A stretch of 64,000 nt of DNA from Mitsuokella sp047974105 (GTDB lineage: Bacteria; Bacillota; Negativicutes; Selenomonadales; Selenomonadaceae): positions 1 through 64,000 of the forward strand of contig NZ_JBHYRS010000004.1 in assembly GCF_047974105.1 (NCBI RefSeq), given 5' to 3'. The stretch's first letter is position 1. Every line of letters begins with the position of its first letter. Both the position numbers and the translations under genes were made by a program. The notes beneath the pieces are model-generated. The model was given only the letters and a program-made list of their open reading frames with translations. It was not told the origin of the DNA and searched no databases. Below, one piece after another: positions 44,917-52,535 of the stretch.

Positions 44917-45951
44917 TCAGCCTTTATCCATCGAGTGGATGATGACGTCCGTAATAATCTGCGTCCAGTTAATGCCATTGCCGCGGCTGCCGCCATTGTC
45001 TGATTCGCGCGGCTCCTGTGCCGGCGGATTTTTCGCGCGTTCGGCTGCCAGTCTGGCCGTGCGCAGGTCATCGGCAAGCGCCATGTCCTGTTTATCCGAG
45101 TAATTCCATGCCGTCTCAAGCTCACGCACGGCATCGTCGTAACGCCCTTCATCATAATAGATCAGACCTTCGTACTGATGGCTGCGCCAGATGGGGTATG
45201 TCTTATTGTCATGCGTGGTATTGTCAGCGGCACTGAGGTCTTCAAGAGCTTCATGCATGCGGTTGAGACCGTAATACGCGCGGCCGCGCAGACAGTAGGC
45301 GTAGGCACGCGGATTGCCTTTGACGCTGCGGTCTTCAAGGAGATTCGTCAGTTCGTCGATAGCCCTCGTGTACTCGCTGCGCTGGATATAGCCCATGCTG
45401 CGGTCAAAAATCTTGCCGTAATCGTAATTATTTTCGAGCTCCGTGCCGATTTTCTGCTTTTCCTGCCCATTGGCCTTCTTGTATTCCTGCAAAAGCTCCT
45501 CATTTTGTTTTTTCAAGGCATCGCGTTCCTTCTGCAGCTTCTCGACCTCCGCTTTATTCGCCATGATAGCCTGCAGATTGATGTTGTCCGTATCGACTTC
45601 AGCCGTCAGATGAACGGTGTATTTCCACGTTGTCCCCGAGATCTCCGGTATGGAATCCTCCTTGATGACCTTAAGCACCGCACCCGAAATCATCTTGACA
45701 TCGTCTTCCGTCAGCTGCAGATTCTTAGTACGCGAATAGCTCTCGACATAGACACCGGCTTTTTCCACGGCCGCGCGCATGGCTTCCTGACGTGCCGCAT
45801 CGCGCGCAATCTTCGGCGAGTCATTGTCCCCCATGACGTAAACACCGGTCGCTTCAATCGTCTGCGGCGCTGCCTCGGCCGCCGGAGCCCCCGCCCACAG
45901 GCAAAAGAGAGCGCAGAGCATAAGGCACATCTGCCCAATCTCTCGTATCAT
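44917..45951 (-). CDS. Exported protein with an LPP20/FlgT-like N-terminal domain and TPR repeats
   Basis: 344 residues. Signal peptide MIREIGQMCLMLCALFCLWAGAPAAEA. The next part (about 28-125) has the pattern of the FlgT N-terminal/LPP20 family: IEATGVYVMGDNDSPKIARDAARQEAMRAAVEKAGVYVES. A coiled coil follows (VEKLQKERDALKKQNEELLQEYKK), then three TPR-like repeats (about 185-300: SEYTRAIDELTNLL, AYAYCLRGRAYYGLNRMHEALEDL, YEGLIYYDEGRYDDAVRELETAW). Function unknown; a periplasmic scaffold is a fair guess. The start at 45951 has AAGGATGG upstream; a longer frame beginning with TTG at 45987 adds residues ahead of the signal. Confidence 0.72.
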   Translation of the reverse strand: MIREIGQMCLMLCALFCLWAGAPAAEAAPQTIEATGVYVMGDNDSPKIARDAARQEAMRAAVEKAGVYVESYSRTKNLQLTEDDVKMISGAVLKVIKEDSIPEISGTTWKYTVHLTAEVDTDNINLQAIMANKAEVEKLQKERDALKKQNEELLQEYKKANGQEKQKIGTELENNYDYGKIFDRSMGYIQRSEYTRAIDELTNLLEDRSVKGNPRAYAYCLRGRAYYGLNRMHEALEDLSAADNTTHDNKTYPIWRSHQYEGLIYYDEGRYDDAVRELETAWNYSDKQDMALADDLRTARLAAERAKNPPAQEPRESDNGGSRGNGINWTQIITDVIIHSMDKG

Positions 45952-46099
45952 ATCAACACCATCCTTCACAATAGTGTACACTGCCAACTACTTATCTACT
46001 ATTATAAAGAGATTGCCCTGCCTTTCCAATTAAAATCGGTTAAATTTCCGCTGCTTTCCTGCCCCCTGCAAAAAAAATCACAAAATCGAAAAAAAATGA

Positions 46100-46128
46100 T
46101 TGACACACAGGCCCAAAATCGATATACT
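46100..46128 (+). promoter_or_regulatory. Promoter of the tRNA-Thr pair
   Basis: TTGACA (46100-46105), 17-bp spacer, TATACT (46123-46128). Transcription would begin about 25 bases before the first tRNA. Confidence 0.88.
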
Positions 46129-46158
46129 ATATCTTGTCAGTTGCGACAAGCGACAGAT

Positions 46159-46234
46159 GCTGATTTAGCTCAGTTGGTAGAGCAGCTCATTCGTAATGAG
46201 CAGGTCGTAGGTTCGAATCCTATAATCAGCTCCA
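46159..46234 (+). tRNA. tRNA-Thr (anticodon CGU), first copy
   Basis: 76 nt with encoded CCA. Acceptor GCTGATT pairs with AATCAGC, D arm GCTC/GAGC, anticodon stem GCTCA/TGAGC with loop TTCGTAA (anticodon CGT at 46192-46194), T arm GTAGG/CCTAT with TTCGAAT loop. Discriminator base T, then CCA. Confidence 0.96.
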
Positions 46235-46240
46235 TATTTC

Positions 46241-46316
46241 GCTGATTTAGCTCAGTTGGTAGAGCAGCTCATTCGTAATGAGCAGGTCGTAGGTTCGAAT
46301 CCTATAATCAGCTCCA
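46241..46316 (+). tRNA. tRNA-Thr (anticodon CGU), second identical copy
   Basis: Identical over all 76 nt to the copy at 46159-46234, separated by only 6 bases (TATTTC). Same promoter and shared terminator. Confidence 0.96.
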
Positions 46317-46328
46317 TCTGGAACATCA

Positions 46329-46360
46329 GGCTTTCGAGAAATCGAAAGCCTTTTTTATTT
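46329..46360 (+). terminator. Terminator of the tRNA-Thr pair
   Basis: The stem GGCTTTCG / CGAAAGCC (46329-46336, 46343-46350) is followed by TTTTTTATTTT. Confidence 0.9.
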
Positions 46361-46508
46361 TCTATAAGCATCCATTGAAAACAGCAGAATCGTCCAGTCA
46401 TTTTGCCAGTAAAGATGGGAAATCCTTATTTTACAGGCGTTCTTTCTCTTTACTTTTTGCGGAATCGTGAAGGAAATTGTCCAAAATTTAGTCTATCATA
46501 GAACCGTA

Positions 46509-46558
46509 GTCAGAGAGGCGGCAGATATGGCCGCCAAGACTCACTGACAATTTTTTTT
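46509..46558 (+). promoter_or_regulatory. Terminator-like structured leader just upstream of the YczE-like gene
   Basis: An outer stem GTCAG / CTGAC (46509-46513, 46544-46548) encloses an inner stem GGCGGC / GCCGCC (46517-46522, 46530-46535), with unpaired AGA and AAGACTCA between them. Eight T follow at 46551-46558. The gene starts 34 bases later. The tRNA pair upstream already has its own terminator, so this looks like an attenuator or a small ligand-sensing leader. I cannot match it to a known riboswitch class. Confidence 0.5.
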
Positions 46559-46592
46559 GCAAAGTAACGTTCTATGTAAAGAGGAAAAAGAT

Positions 46593-47276
46593 ATGGAACT
46601 CATTTTGAACCTTCTCCACCCGCGTGAAAAACACGCCGTATACTCGCGCGAACGTCTCGTGCGCACTGCCGTTTTCGCCTTTGCCCTGACGCTTATGGCA
46701 TCTTCTACTTCCCTGCTGCGTCTGAGCCTTTTCGGCAACGACCCGTTCTCCTGCATGAATCTTGGGTTCAGCCTTGTCTCGGGGCTCAGCTTTGGCACCT
46801 GTCTCTCTATTTTCAATGTATTGGCCCTGGTCCTGCTCTTTTTCTGCGGACGCCGCTATATCAGCATCGGGACCTGGATTTATTTATTTGCCCTCGGACC
46901 GATGGCCGATGTCAGCTACAATCTGCTCGCGCCATTCCTGACGGTCGGCACAGCTGACCTCATCGGACGCAGCCTGCTGCTCATCTCCGGCATTCTCATT
47001 TCCACCTTTGGCGTTTCCCTCTATATGTGCTCGGCCATCGGCATGGGCCCATACGACGCCATCAGCTGGATCGTCGAAGACCGCACAAAGGGCCGTATTC
47101 CCTTCCGTTATGCGCGCATCGCGCTTGATGTAACGGCTGTCATCATTGGCTTTGCCTTCGGCAGTATCGTAGGACTCGGCACGCTCATCATGGCCTGTGG
47201 CACAGGACCTCTGATTTCCTTCCACAGCCGCCATTTCAGCCGGCCGCTCCTGCAGCATCTGCTGAATGTAAAATAA
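46593..47276 (+). CDS. YczE/YyaS/YitT-family integral membrane protein
   Basis: 227 residues with about six hydrophobic segments. The protein shows RLVRTAVFAFALTLMASSTSLLRLSLFGNDPFSCMNLGFS, a long loop-helix pattern, FGVSLYMCSAIGMGPYDAISWIVEDRTKGRIPFRYARIALDVTAVIIGFAFGSIVGLGTLIMACGTGP in outline, which is the family signature (GxGPYDA and GxGT-x-GPL). The biochemical function of the family is not settled. AGAGGAAAAAG precedes the ATG at 46593, making it preferable to the earlier ATG at 46557. The structured leader at 46509-46558 points to conditional expression. Confidence 0.82.
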   Translation: MELILNLLHPREKHAVYSRERLVRTAVFAFALTLMASSTSLLRLSLFGNDPFSCMNLGFSLVSGLSFGTCLSIFNVLALVLLFFCGRRYISIGTWIYLFALGPMADVSYNLLAPFLTVGTADLIGRSLLLISGILISTFGVSLYMCSAIGMGPYDAISWIVEDRTKGRIPFRYARIALDVTAVIIGFAFGSIVGLGTLIMACGTGPLISFHSRHFSRPLLQHLLNVK

Positions 47277-47290
47277 AAACCCTTCTCATA

Positions 47291-47324
47291 CCTGCTGCCT
47301 TCCCATTTGCAGCAGGATTTTTTC
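47291..47324 (+). terminator. Terminator of the YczE-like gene
   Basis: The stem CCTGCTGC / GCAGCAGG (47291-47298, 47309-47316) is followed by ATTTTTTC. Confidence 0.85.
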
Positions 47325-47387
47325 TTGCACGGCGAGAATTCATCAACAAAACAGAAACAAAAAGCTTCTATATTATATCGAAAGAAG

Positions 47388-48254
47388 ATGATTCCCATCG
47401 GTCTCTCCATCGACATCAAAAAGCCGGAGCCTTCCCCCTTTGAGCAGGAACCCGCGCTCATCGGCTTTTACCACTGGCCGGAAAGCATCCGTGCCATGCA
47501 TGCCCACGCCGATTACATCGAATTGAACTTCATTCTGTCCGGCAATGCCACGTATATTGTCGGCAACGACCTCTGCCATGCACAGGCCGGCGATATCGTC
47601 GTTTATGACAGCGGCGTGCTGCACGACGAAAATCTCGCCCTGCATCAGCTGATTGACACCTGCTGTATTGCCGTACGCGGATTGAAACTCCCGCAGCAGC
47701 GTGAAAATACGATGCTGCCATCCAATGTTCAGCCCTGCATTCCCTGCCAGACCATCGCCGGGGAGCTGCGCAGCCTCTTTTCCATTATCAAGCAGAGCCT
47801 GCTGCACCCGCACGGCTATCACACGGCCGATATGGCCGCGAAGACCATCGTGCATCTCGTTTACGATGTCATGCAGGAGCGCGCGGCCACGACGACGCGC
47901 AAAGAAAATTTTCTTGTGCAGGAAGCCCTTGCTTACATTCACTTGCACTATACTGCAAATCTTCATGTCACCGATATTGCCCGTGCCATACATGTCAGCC
48001 CCGACTATCTCACGCATATTTTCCGCAAAATGACGAATTACACCGTCATCCAGTACATCCAGCGCCGCCGCATCGGCAAGGCACAGTCCCTGCTCATCTA
48101 CACGGATATGTCGCTTCTCGAAATCGCCTCCCGCACGGGCTTTGATGATTCCAATTACTTCAGCCGCGTCTTTCATAAAATCGCCGGCGTCCCGCCCATG
48201 CAGTTCCGGCGCCTCTGGCGCGAGGCCTCCAGCCCGCAGGCCGCCAAAAAATAG
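47388..48254 (+). CDS. AraC-family regulator with N-terminal cupin domain (copy 1)
   Basis: 288 residues. N-terminal cupin-like sensor (about 1-150: ALIGFYHWPESIRAMHAHADYIELNFILSGNATYIVGNDLCHAQAGDIVVYDSGVLHDE in outline) with histidines typical of sugar-sensing AraC proteins. The C-terminal AraC DNA-binding domain has two helix-turn-helices (about 185-285: VTDIARAIHVSPDYLTHIFRKMTNYTVIQYIQRRRIGKAQSLL and LEIASRTGFDDSNYFSRVFHKIAGVPPMQFR). It is a close paralogue of the regulator at 48762-49628; both begin with EPSPFEQEP. The start at 47388 is chosen by comparison with that paralogue; the upstream part of the frame is low-complexity and AAAGAAG lies directly before it. Confidence 0.87.
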   Translation: MIPIGLSIDIKKPEPSPFEQEPALIGFYHWPESIRAMHAHADYIELNFILSGNATYIVGNDLCHAQAGDIVVYDSGVLHDENLALHQLIDTCCIAVRGLKLPQQRENTMLPSNVQPCIPCQTIAGELRSLFSIIKQSLLHPHGYHTADMAAKTIVHLVYDVMQERAATTTRKENFLVQEALAYIHLHYTANLHVTDIARAIHVSPDYLTHIFRKMTNYTVIQYIQRRRIGKAQSLLIYTDMSLLEIASRTGFDDSNYFSRVFHKIAGVPPMQFRRLWREASSPQAAKK

Positions 48255-48354
48255 AGCAGGATAGTTCAAGTTTGCAGCCCTGACCGCACCTATAATAAAG
48301 ACATAGATGAAATTCCGTTTCTTATCATTTATTATGTATTGAGGGGGACTTACT

Positions 48355-48675
48355 ATGTCAAAGACTGAAGATGTCGCTTTTGCCATTATTTCTGCTGCCG
48401 GCGATGGCCGTGCCAAAATCGCGCAGGCACTCAAAGAAGCACGCCGCGGAAATTTCGGCGTTGCCGAAGACTGCCTCAAAGAAGCCGATGAGTATCTGCT
48501 CAAAGCCCACAAACTGCAGACCGAAGAACTCCTGCAGAAAGAAGCCAACGGCGAACTCAGCGGCCCGTTCAACGTCCTCGTTTCCCATGCGCAGGATTAC
48601 GTCATGACGGGTATGGCCATGAAGGAAATGGCTGCCGAGATCGTCAACCTCTACACGCAGATCCGCGCAAAATAA
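48355..48675 (+). CDS. Orphan PTS lactose/cellobiose-family IIA component
   Basis: 106 residues, all helical as in the LacF/CelC family. It has DVAFAIISAAGDGRAKIAQALKEARRGNFGVAEDCLKEADEYLLKAHK in outline, and the phosphorylated histidine in VLVSHAQDYVMTGM (about 77). It normally passes phosphate from HPr to a IIB of the lactose/cellobiose type, but no IIB or IIC of that family is in this window. GAGGGGG precedes the ATG. It sits alone between two paralogous AraC genes, which suggests a regulatory or partner-elsewhere role. Confidence 0.92.
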   Translation: MSKTEDVAFAIISAAGDGRAKIAQALKEARRGNFGVAEDCLKEADEYLLKAHKLQTEELLQKEANGELSGPFNVLVSHAQDYVMTGMAMKEMAAEIVNLYTQIRAK

Positions 48676-48761
48676 GCAAAACAACACCCGCTAAAAAGAC
48701 AAACCTCTTTATGAAACAGCAGCAGAAATCTGCTATACTTTTTCATAGGGAGGTTTTTTCT

Positions 48762-49628
48762 ATGCTCGGATTAGTCGAAATACAAAAACAGGAGCCTTCG
48801 CCATTTGAACAGGAGCCGGAACTCTGCGGCATTTATCACTGGCACGAAGGCTGCCGCTCCATGCATCAGCATGAGAACCGCATCGAGCTCAACTTCATTT
48901 ACAGCGGCAATGGCACGCATATCGTCGGCGGCGAAATCTGCAATACCCAGCCGGGCGACGTGCTCATTCACAACAGCCATGTCCTGCACGATGAGAGCAT
49001 GATGCTCGATAATCAGGTCAATGCCTGGTGCATTGCCATCAAACATCTGAAACTGCCCGGCATGCGGGAAAATGCCCTGCTGCCCGATGGCATGCACCCG
49101 CGCGTTCCCTGCCAGAGTGCCGCAAATATCCTAGGGGAACTCTACCCCATGATTCATCATTATGCCCTGCAGCCTCATGGCTACCAGACTGCCAATTCAC
49201 TGGCCCGCGCCGTGGTGCTCATCGTTCATCAGCTGATTCAGACCAACGCCGTCGCAGCGACAAAAGAAGACAACGAGCTCGTCAAAGAGACTGAAGCGTT
49301 CATCGAAGAGCATTATACCGAAAATATCACGCTCTGTGACATCGCCGCCCACGTCCACACCAGTGAATCGTACATCTCGCATCTTTTCAAGAAAGTCACC
49401 CAGTATTCTCCGCAGCAGTATGTCCTGCGCCGCCGCATCGGCAAGGCACAGTGCCTGCTCGTCTACACGGATTTGACTCTGACGGACATTGCCTATCGCG
49501 TAGGGTTTGAAGACTCGGGATATTTTTCCCGCGCGTTCAAGAAAGTCATCGGCATGCCGCCAAAACTTTATCGCCAAAAATGGCAGGCCTCTTCCATTGG
49601 CTCCACGCCATCCGACATCCATATTTAA
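48762..49628 (+). CDS. AraC-family regulator with N-terminal cupin domain (copy 2)
   Basis: 288 residues. Cupin-like sensor (about 1-150: ELCGIYHWHEGCRSMHQHENRIELNFIYSGNGTHIVGG, GDVLIHNSHVLHDE) and C-terminal AraC domain (about 185-285: LCDIAAHVHTSESYISHLFKKVTQYSPQQYVLRRRIGKAQCLL; LTDIAYRVGFEDSGYFSRAFKKVIGMPPKLYRQKW). GGGAGG lies 8 bases before ATG 48762, so the longer frame from 48711 is not used. It is the closest regulator to the iolG-iolT-TIM-RpiB genes downstream and a likely controller of them. Confidence 0.9.
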   Translation: MLGLVEIQKQEPSPFEQEPELCGIYHWHEGCRSMHQHENRIELNFIYSGNGTHIVGGEICNTQPGDVLIHNSHVLHDESMMLDNQVNAWCIAIKHLKLPGMRENALLPDGMHPRVPCQSAANILGELYPMIHHYALQPHGYQTANSLARAVVLIVHQLIQTNAVAATKEDNELVKETEAFIEEHYTENITLCDIAAHVHTSESYISHLFKKVTQYSPQQYVLRRRIGKAQCLLVYTDLTLTDIAYRVGFEDSGYFSRAFKKVIGMPPKLYRQKWQASSIGSTPSDIHI

Positions 49629-49641
49629 AAATTCGTCTTTC

Positions 49642-49675
49642 CCCTCCTGAACTTTCTTTCAGGAGGGCTTTTCTA
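49642..49675 (+). terminator. Terminator of the second AraC gene
   Basis: A 10-bp inverted repeat CCCTCCTGAA / TTCAGGAGGG (49642-49651, 49658-49667) is followed by CTTTTC. Confidence 0.75.
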
Positions 49676-49881
49676 TGCCGTTTTTTGCCTCAATAGCAGG
49701 ATTGTCCAATTTGACACAATTCAAAGCTGCGGCACGGGCGTATTTACAGAAAAATGATACGTCATGATTGCACAAATCGATTCAAGTTTGTTTCTTCGTA
49801 TTATCCTATAATATAACCATAAAAGATAAACAACACGCCAAAACATACAAGGGCATGAAACGTTGAAAGGAGATTTTCATC

Positions 49882-50898
49882 ATGAAAGACGGAATGTTAC
49901 AGCTTGGACTCATCGGTACGGGTGCGATTGGCCGCACGCATATTGACCGCATCAACAACACGCTGCAGGGCGCACGCGTGATTGCCGTTTCCGATGCTTT
50001 CCCAGAGGGCGGCAAAAAAGCAGCAGCACAGTTTGGTTGCGAATTCATCGCCGACGGCGAGGCTTTGATCAACGATTCGCGCATCGATGCTGTCATCGTG
50101 ACGACGGCAGACCCGTACCATGCACAGTACGTAAAAGCTGCAATTAAAGCCGGCAAATACGTTTTCTGTGAAAAACCGCTGGCACCGGAAGCAGAGGTCT
50201 GCAAAGAAATCGTTGACCTTGAAATGAAAGGCGGCAAGCGCCTCGTACAGGTTGGCTTTATGCGCCGTTATGATTATGGCTACCGTCAGCTCAAGCAGTA
50301 TATCTCCGAGAGAAAATTTGGCGAACCCCTGATGCTGCACTGCGCACATCGCAATCCGAGCGTTCCGGAAAGCTACGATACGCCGATGGCCGTCGAGAAT
50401 TCCATGATTCACGAAATCGACGTCCTGCGCTGGCTGCTCGGTGAAGATTATGTTTCTGCCGAAGTTGTCTTCCCGAAGAAAACGCGCCATGCCCACGAAA
50501 AACTCCAGGACCCGCAGATCATGTACCTGACGACGAAATCCGGTGTCCGCATTGATGTCGAAGCCTTCGTCTGCTGCGGCTACGGCTATGATATCAAATG
50601 CGAAGTCTGCTGCGAGGACGGCATCATCAGCCTGCCGGAGCCGTCGAATGCCATGATTCGCGCCAACGCTTCCCGCATTTATCCGATTTGCTCCGACTGG
50701 TCCGAACGCTTCGTTCAGGCCTACAACACGGAATTCCAGGAGTGGATCAACGGCGTAAAAGCGGACCACATCACGGGACCGAGCGCCTGGGACGGCTATG
50801 CCGGCCAGGTCACGGCAGCTGCAGCCTCCAAAGCCCGCGACACACAGACAAAAATCAGCATCGAACTGCCTGAGACGCCGGCTTTCTACAAAAAATAA
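49882..50898 (+). CDS. iolG: Inositol 2-dehydrogenase (IolG type, copy 1)
   Basis: 338 residues, Gfo/Idh/MocA family. Rossmann motif LGLIGTGAIGRTHIDRI; catalytic lysine in YVFCEKPLAPEAE; then VQVGFMRRYDYGYRQLK, MLHCAHRNPSVPESYDTPMAVENSMIHEIDVLRWLLGEDY, and FQEWINGVKA...GPSAWDGYAGQV. These stretches follow Bacillus IolG almost residue for residue from memory, so oxidation of myo-inositol to 2-keto-myo-inositol (scyllo-inosose) with NAD is likely; D-chiro-inositol is another IolG substrate. A paralogue lies at 54345-55355. AAAGGAG precedes the ATG. It leads the plus-strand series, although its own terminator follows. Confidence 0.9.
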   Translation: MKDGMLQLGLIGTGAIGRTHIDRINNTLQGARVIAVSDAFPEGGKKAAAQFGCEFIADGEALINDSRIDAVIVTTADPYHAQYVKAAIKAGKYVFCEKPLAPEAEVCKEIVDLEMKGGKRLVQVGFMRRYDYGYRQLKQYISERKFGEPLMLHCAHRNPSVPESYDTPMAVENSMIHEIDVLRWLLGEDYVSAEVVFPKKTRHAHEKLQDPQIMYLTTKSGVRIDVEAFVCCGYGYDIKCEVCCEDGIISLPEPSNAMIRANASRIYPICSDWSERFVQAYNTEFQEWINGVKADHITGPSAWDGYAGQVTAAAASKARDTQTKISIELPETPAFYKK

Positions 50899-50914
50899 AT
50901 AAAGCATTGCAGTC

Positions 50915-50962
50915 AAAAGCCGCCCTGCGTCTCCTTGACCACGACACAGGGCGGCTTTTCTG
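50915..50962 (+). terminator. Terminator of the first iolG
   Basis: A 13-bp inverted repeat (50915-50927 with 50947-50959) ends in TTTTC. It lies right after the iolG stop. Confidence 0.85.
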
Positions 50963-51043
50963 AAATACGGATGCTATGATAATTTGCTTACAAGGGAATT
51001 GAGAAAAGATAGAATAGCAAATGATTTAAGGGGAGTGAAATAA

Positions 51044-52471
51044 ATGACATCCGAACAAATCAGTCCAGCCGCCAAACGCTTTATTTTTACGGTTATGATT
51101 ACTTCGACTCTTGGCGGTTTGTTATTTGGCTATGATACCGGCGTCATCAATGGTGCCCTGCCTTATATGGCACAGCCGGACCAGCTCAATCTGACACCGG
51201 CACTTGAGGGCTTCGTCGTTTCGGCCCTGCTTTTGGGCGCGGCTATCGGCTCCGTCACGGGCGGCCGCATCGCCGACCTCATGGGACGCCGCAGAATGAT
51301 TCTGGCTCTCGCCGTCATCTTCTTTTTTGCGGCTCTTGGCTGCACACTTTCGCCAACGGTCTACGTCATGCTGCCATGCCGTTTCATCCTCGGCCTGGCC
51401 GTCGGCGGTGCTTCCGTCACGGTTCCTGTTTATCTCGCTGAAGTAGCTCCTGCCGACAAACGCGGCCGCATGGTCACGCAGAACGAACTCATGATTGTCT
51501 CCGGCCAGTTTCTCGCCTATATCTGCAATGCCATCCTCGGTACGCTTTTTGATGGCACGGGCCATGTCTGGCGTTACATGCTCTTTTTGGCCACGCTGCC
51601 GGCCCTCGCCCTGTTTTTCGGCATGCTGAGAATGCCGGAAAGCCCGCGCTGGCTCGTGTTAAAAGGTAAGGTCAGCGATTCTCTCGCCATACTCAAAAAA
51701 CTGCGCGGCTCTCAAAATACCGCAATTGCCGAACTCAATGATATTCAGGATAACATCGCCCAACAGGCTGCCATCAAACAGTTCGGGTGGAAGGATTTGA
51801 AACGCCCCTGGGTGCGTCATATCCTGTTCATCGGCATCGGCGTTGCCGTCGCGACCCGCTTCACCGGCGTCAACACCATCATGTTCTATGGCACACAGAT
51901 TCTCACCGAAGCAGGTTTCGGCCGTCAGATTGCCCTGATCGCCAATGTCGCCAACGGCCTGACTTCCGTGCTCGCCACGTTCGTCGGCATCTGGCTGCTC
52001 GGCAAGATTGGCCGCCGCACCATGTTTCTCACAGGCATCTGCGGCACGATGTTCGCCCTGATTGTCATTGCCCTTTCTTCTATTTATCTCTCTGGGTCAA
52101 CGGCTCTGCCTTTCATCGTCCTCTCGATGACGATTTTCTTCCTCGCTTTCATGCAGGCCTGCATCGGCCCTGTTCTCTGGCTCATCATCGCTGAGATTTT
52201 CCCGCTGCAGCTTCGCGGCCTCGGCATGGGCATCTGCATTTTCTTCCTCTGGATTGTCGACTTCTGCGTCGGCACGGCCTTCCCGATTCTGCTTTCGGCT
52301 ATCGGCCTCGGCGCTACGTTCTTCTTCTTCGTCGGCGCCCTGATCATCGCCTTCATCTTCGTCAAGACCTGCGTGCCTGAAACAAAGGGCAAGAGCCTCG
52401 AAGAAATTGAGCGCTATTTCCGCAGCCTCTATCCGGATAAAGATGAAAAGCAGAGCACACTCAAAGCCTGA
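51044..52471 (+). CDS. iolT: Major facilitator sugar/inositol transporter (IolT type, copy 1)
   Basis: 475 residues, 12 membrane segments, sugar porter subfamily of the MFS. TSTLGGLLFGYDTGVINGALPYMAQPDQLNLTPALEGFV matches the IolT start. GRIADLMGRRRM, LAVGGASVTVPVYLAEVAPADKRGRMVTQNELMIVSGQ, MPESPRWLVLKG and the C-terminal PETKGKSLEEIERYF are sugar-porter landmarks. Proton-coupled myo-inositol uptake is the likely role. A second, closer IolT homologue is at 57562-58971. It follows iolG and has its own promoter region. Confidence 0.88.
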   Translation: MTSEQISPAAKRFIFTVMITSTLGGLLFGYDTGVINGALPYMAQPDQLNLTPALEGFVVSALLLGAAIGSVTGGRIADLMGRRRMILALAVIFFFAALGCTLSPTVYVMLPCRFILGLAVGGASVTVPVYLAEVAPADKRGRMVTQNELMIVSGQFLAYICNAILGTLFDGTGHVWRYMLFLATLPALALFFGMLRMPESPRWLVLKGKVSDSLAILKKLRGSQNTAIAELNDIQDNIAQQAAIKQFGWKDLKRPWVRHILFIGIGVAVATRFTGVNTIMFYGTQILTEAGFGRQIALIANVANGLTSVLATFVGIWLLGKIGRRTMFLTGICGTMFALIVIALSSIYLSGSTALPFIVLSMTIFFLAFMQACIGPVLWLIIAEIFPLQLRGLGMGICIFFLWIVDFCVGTAFPILLSAIGLGATFFFFVGALIIAFIFVKTCVPETKGKSLEEIERYFRSLYPDKDEKQSTLKA

Positions 52472-52535
52472 ATTCTTCTTCGTATTTTGAATTTCAATCT
52501 ATCAGCATAAAATCATAAGATTTGGAGGTATCATC

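Noticed and set aside
46159..46360. tRNA-Thr as attachment site of an integrated element
   Set aside because: Both copies are complete with CCA, no partial repeat of the 3' end is seen nearby, and no integrase gene is present.
50947..50985. TTCTGAAA plus -10 before iolT copy 1 as a third copy of the AraC box
   Set aside because: Only 8 bases match, the distance to the -10 differs (9 against 7), and the match lies in the tail of the iolG terminator.
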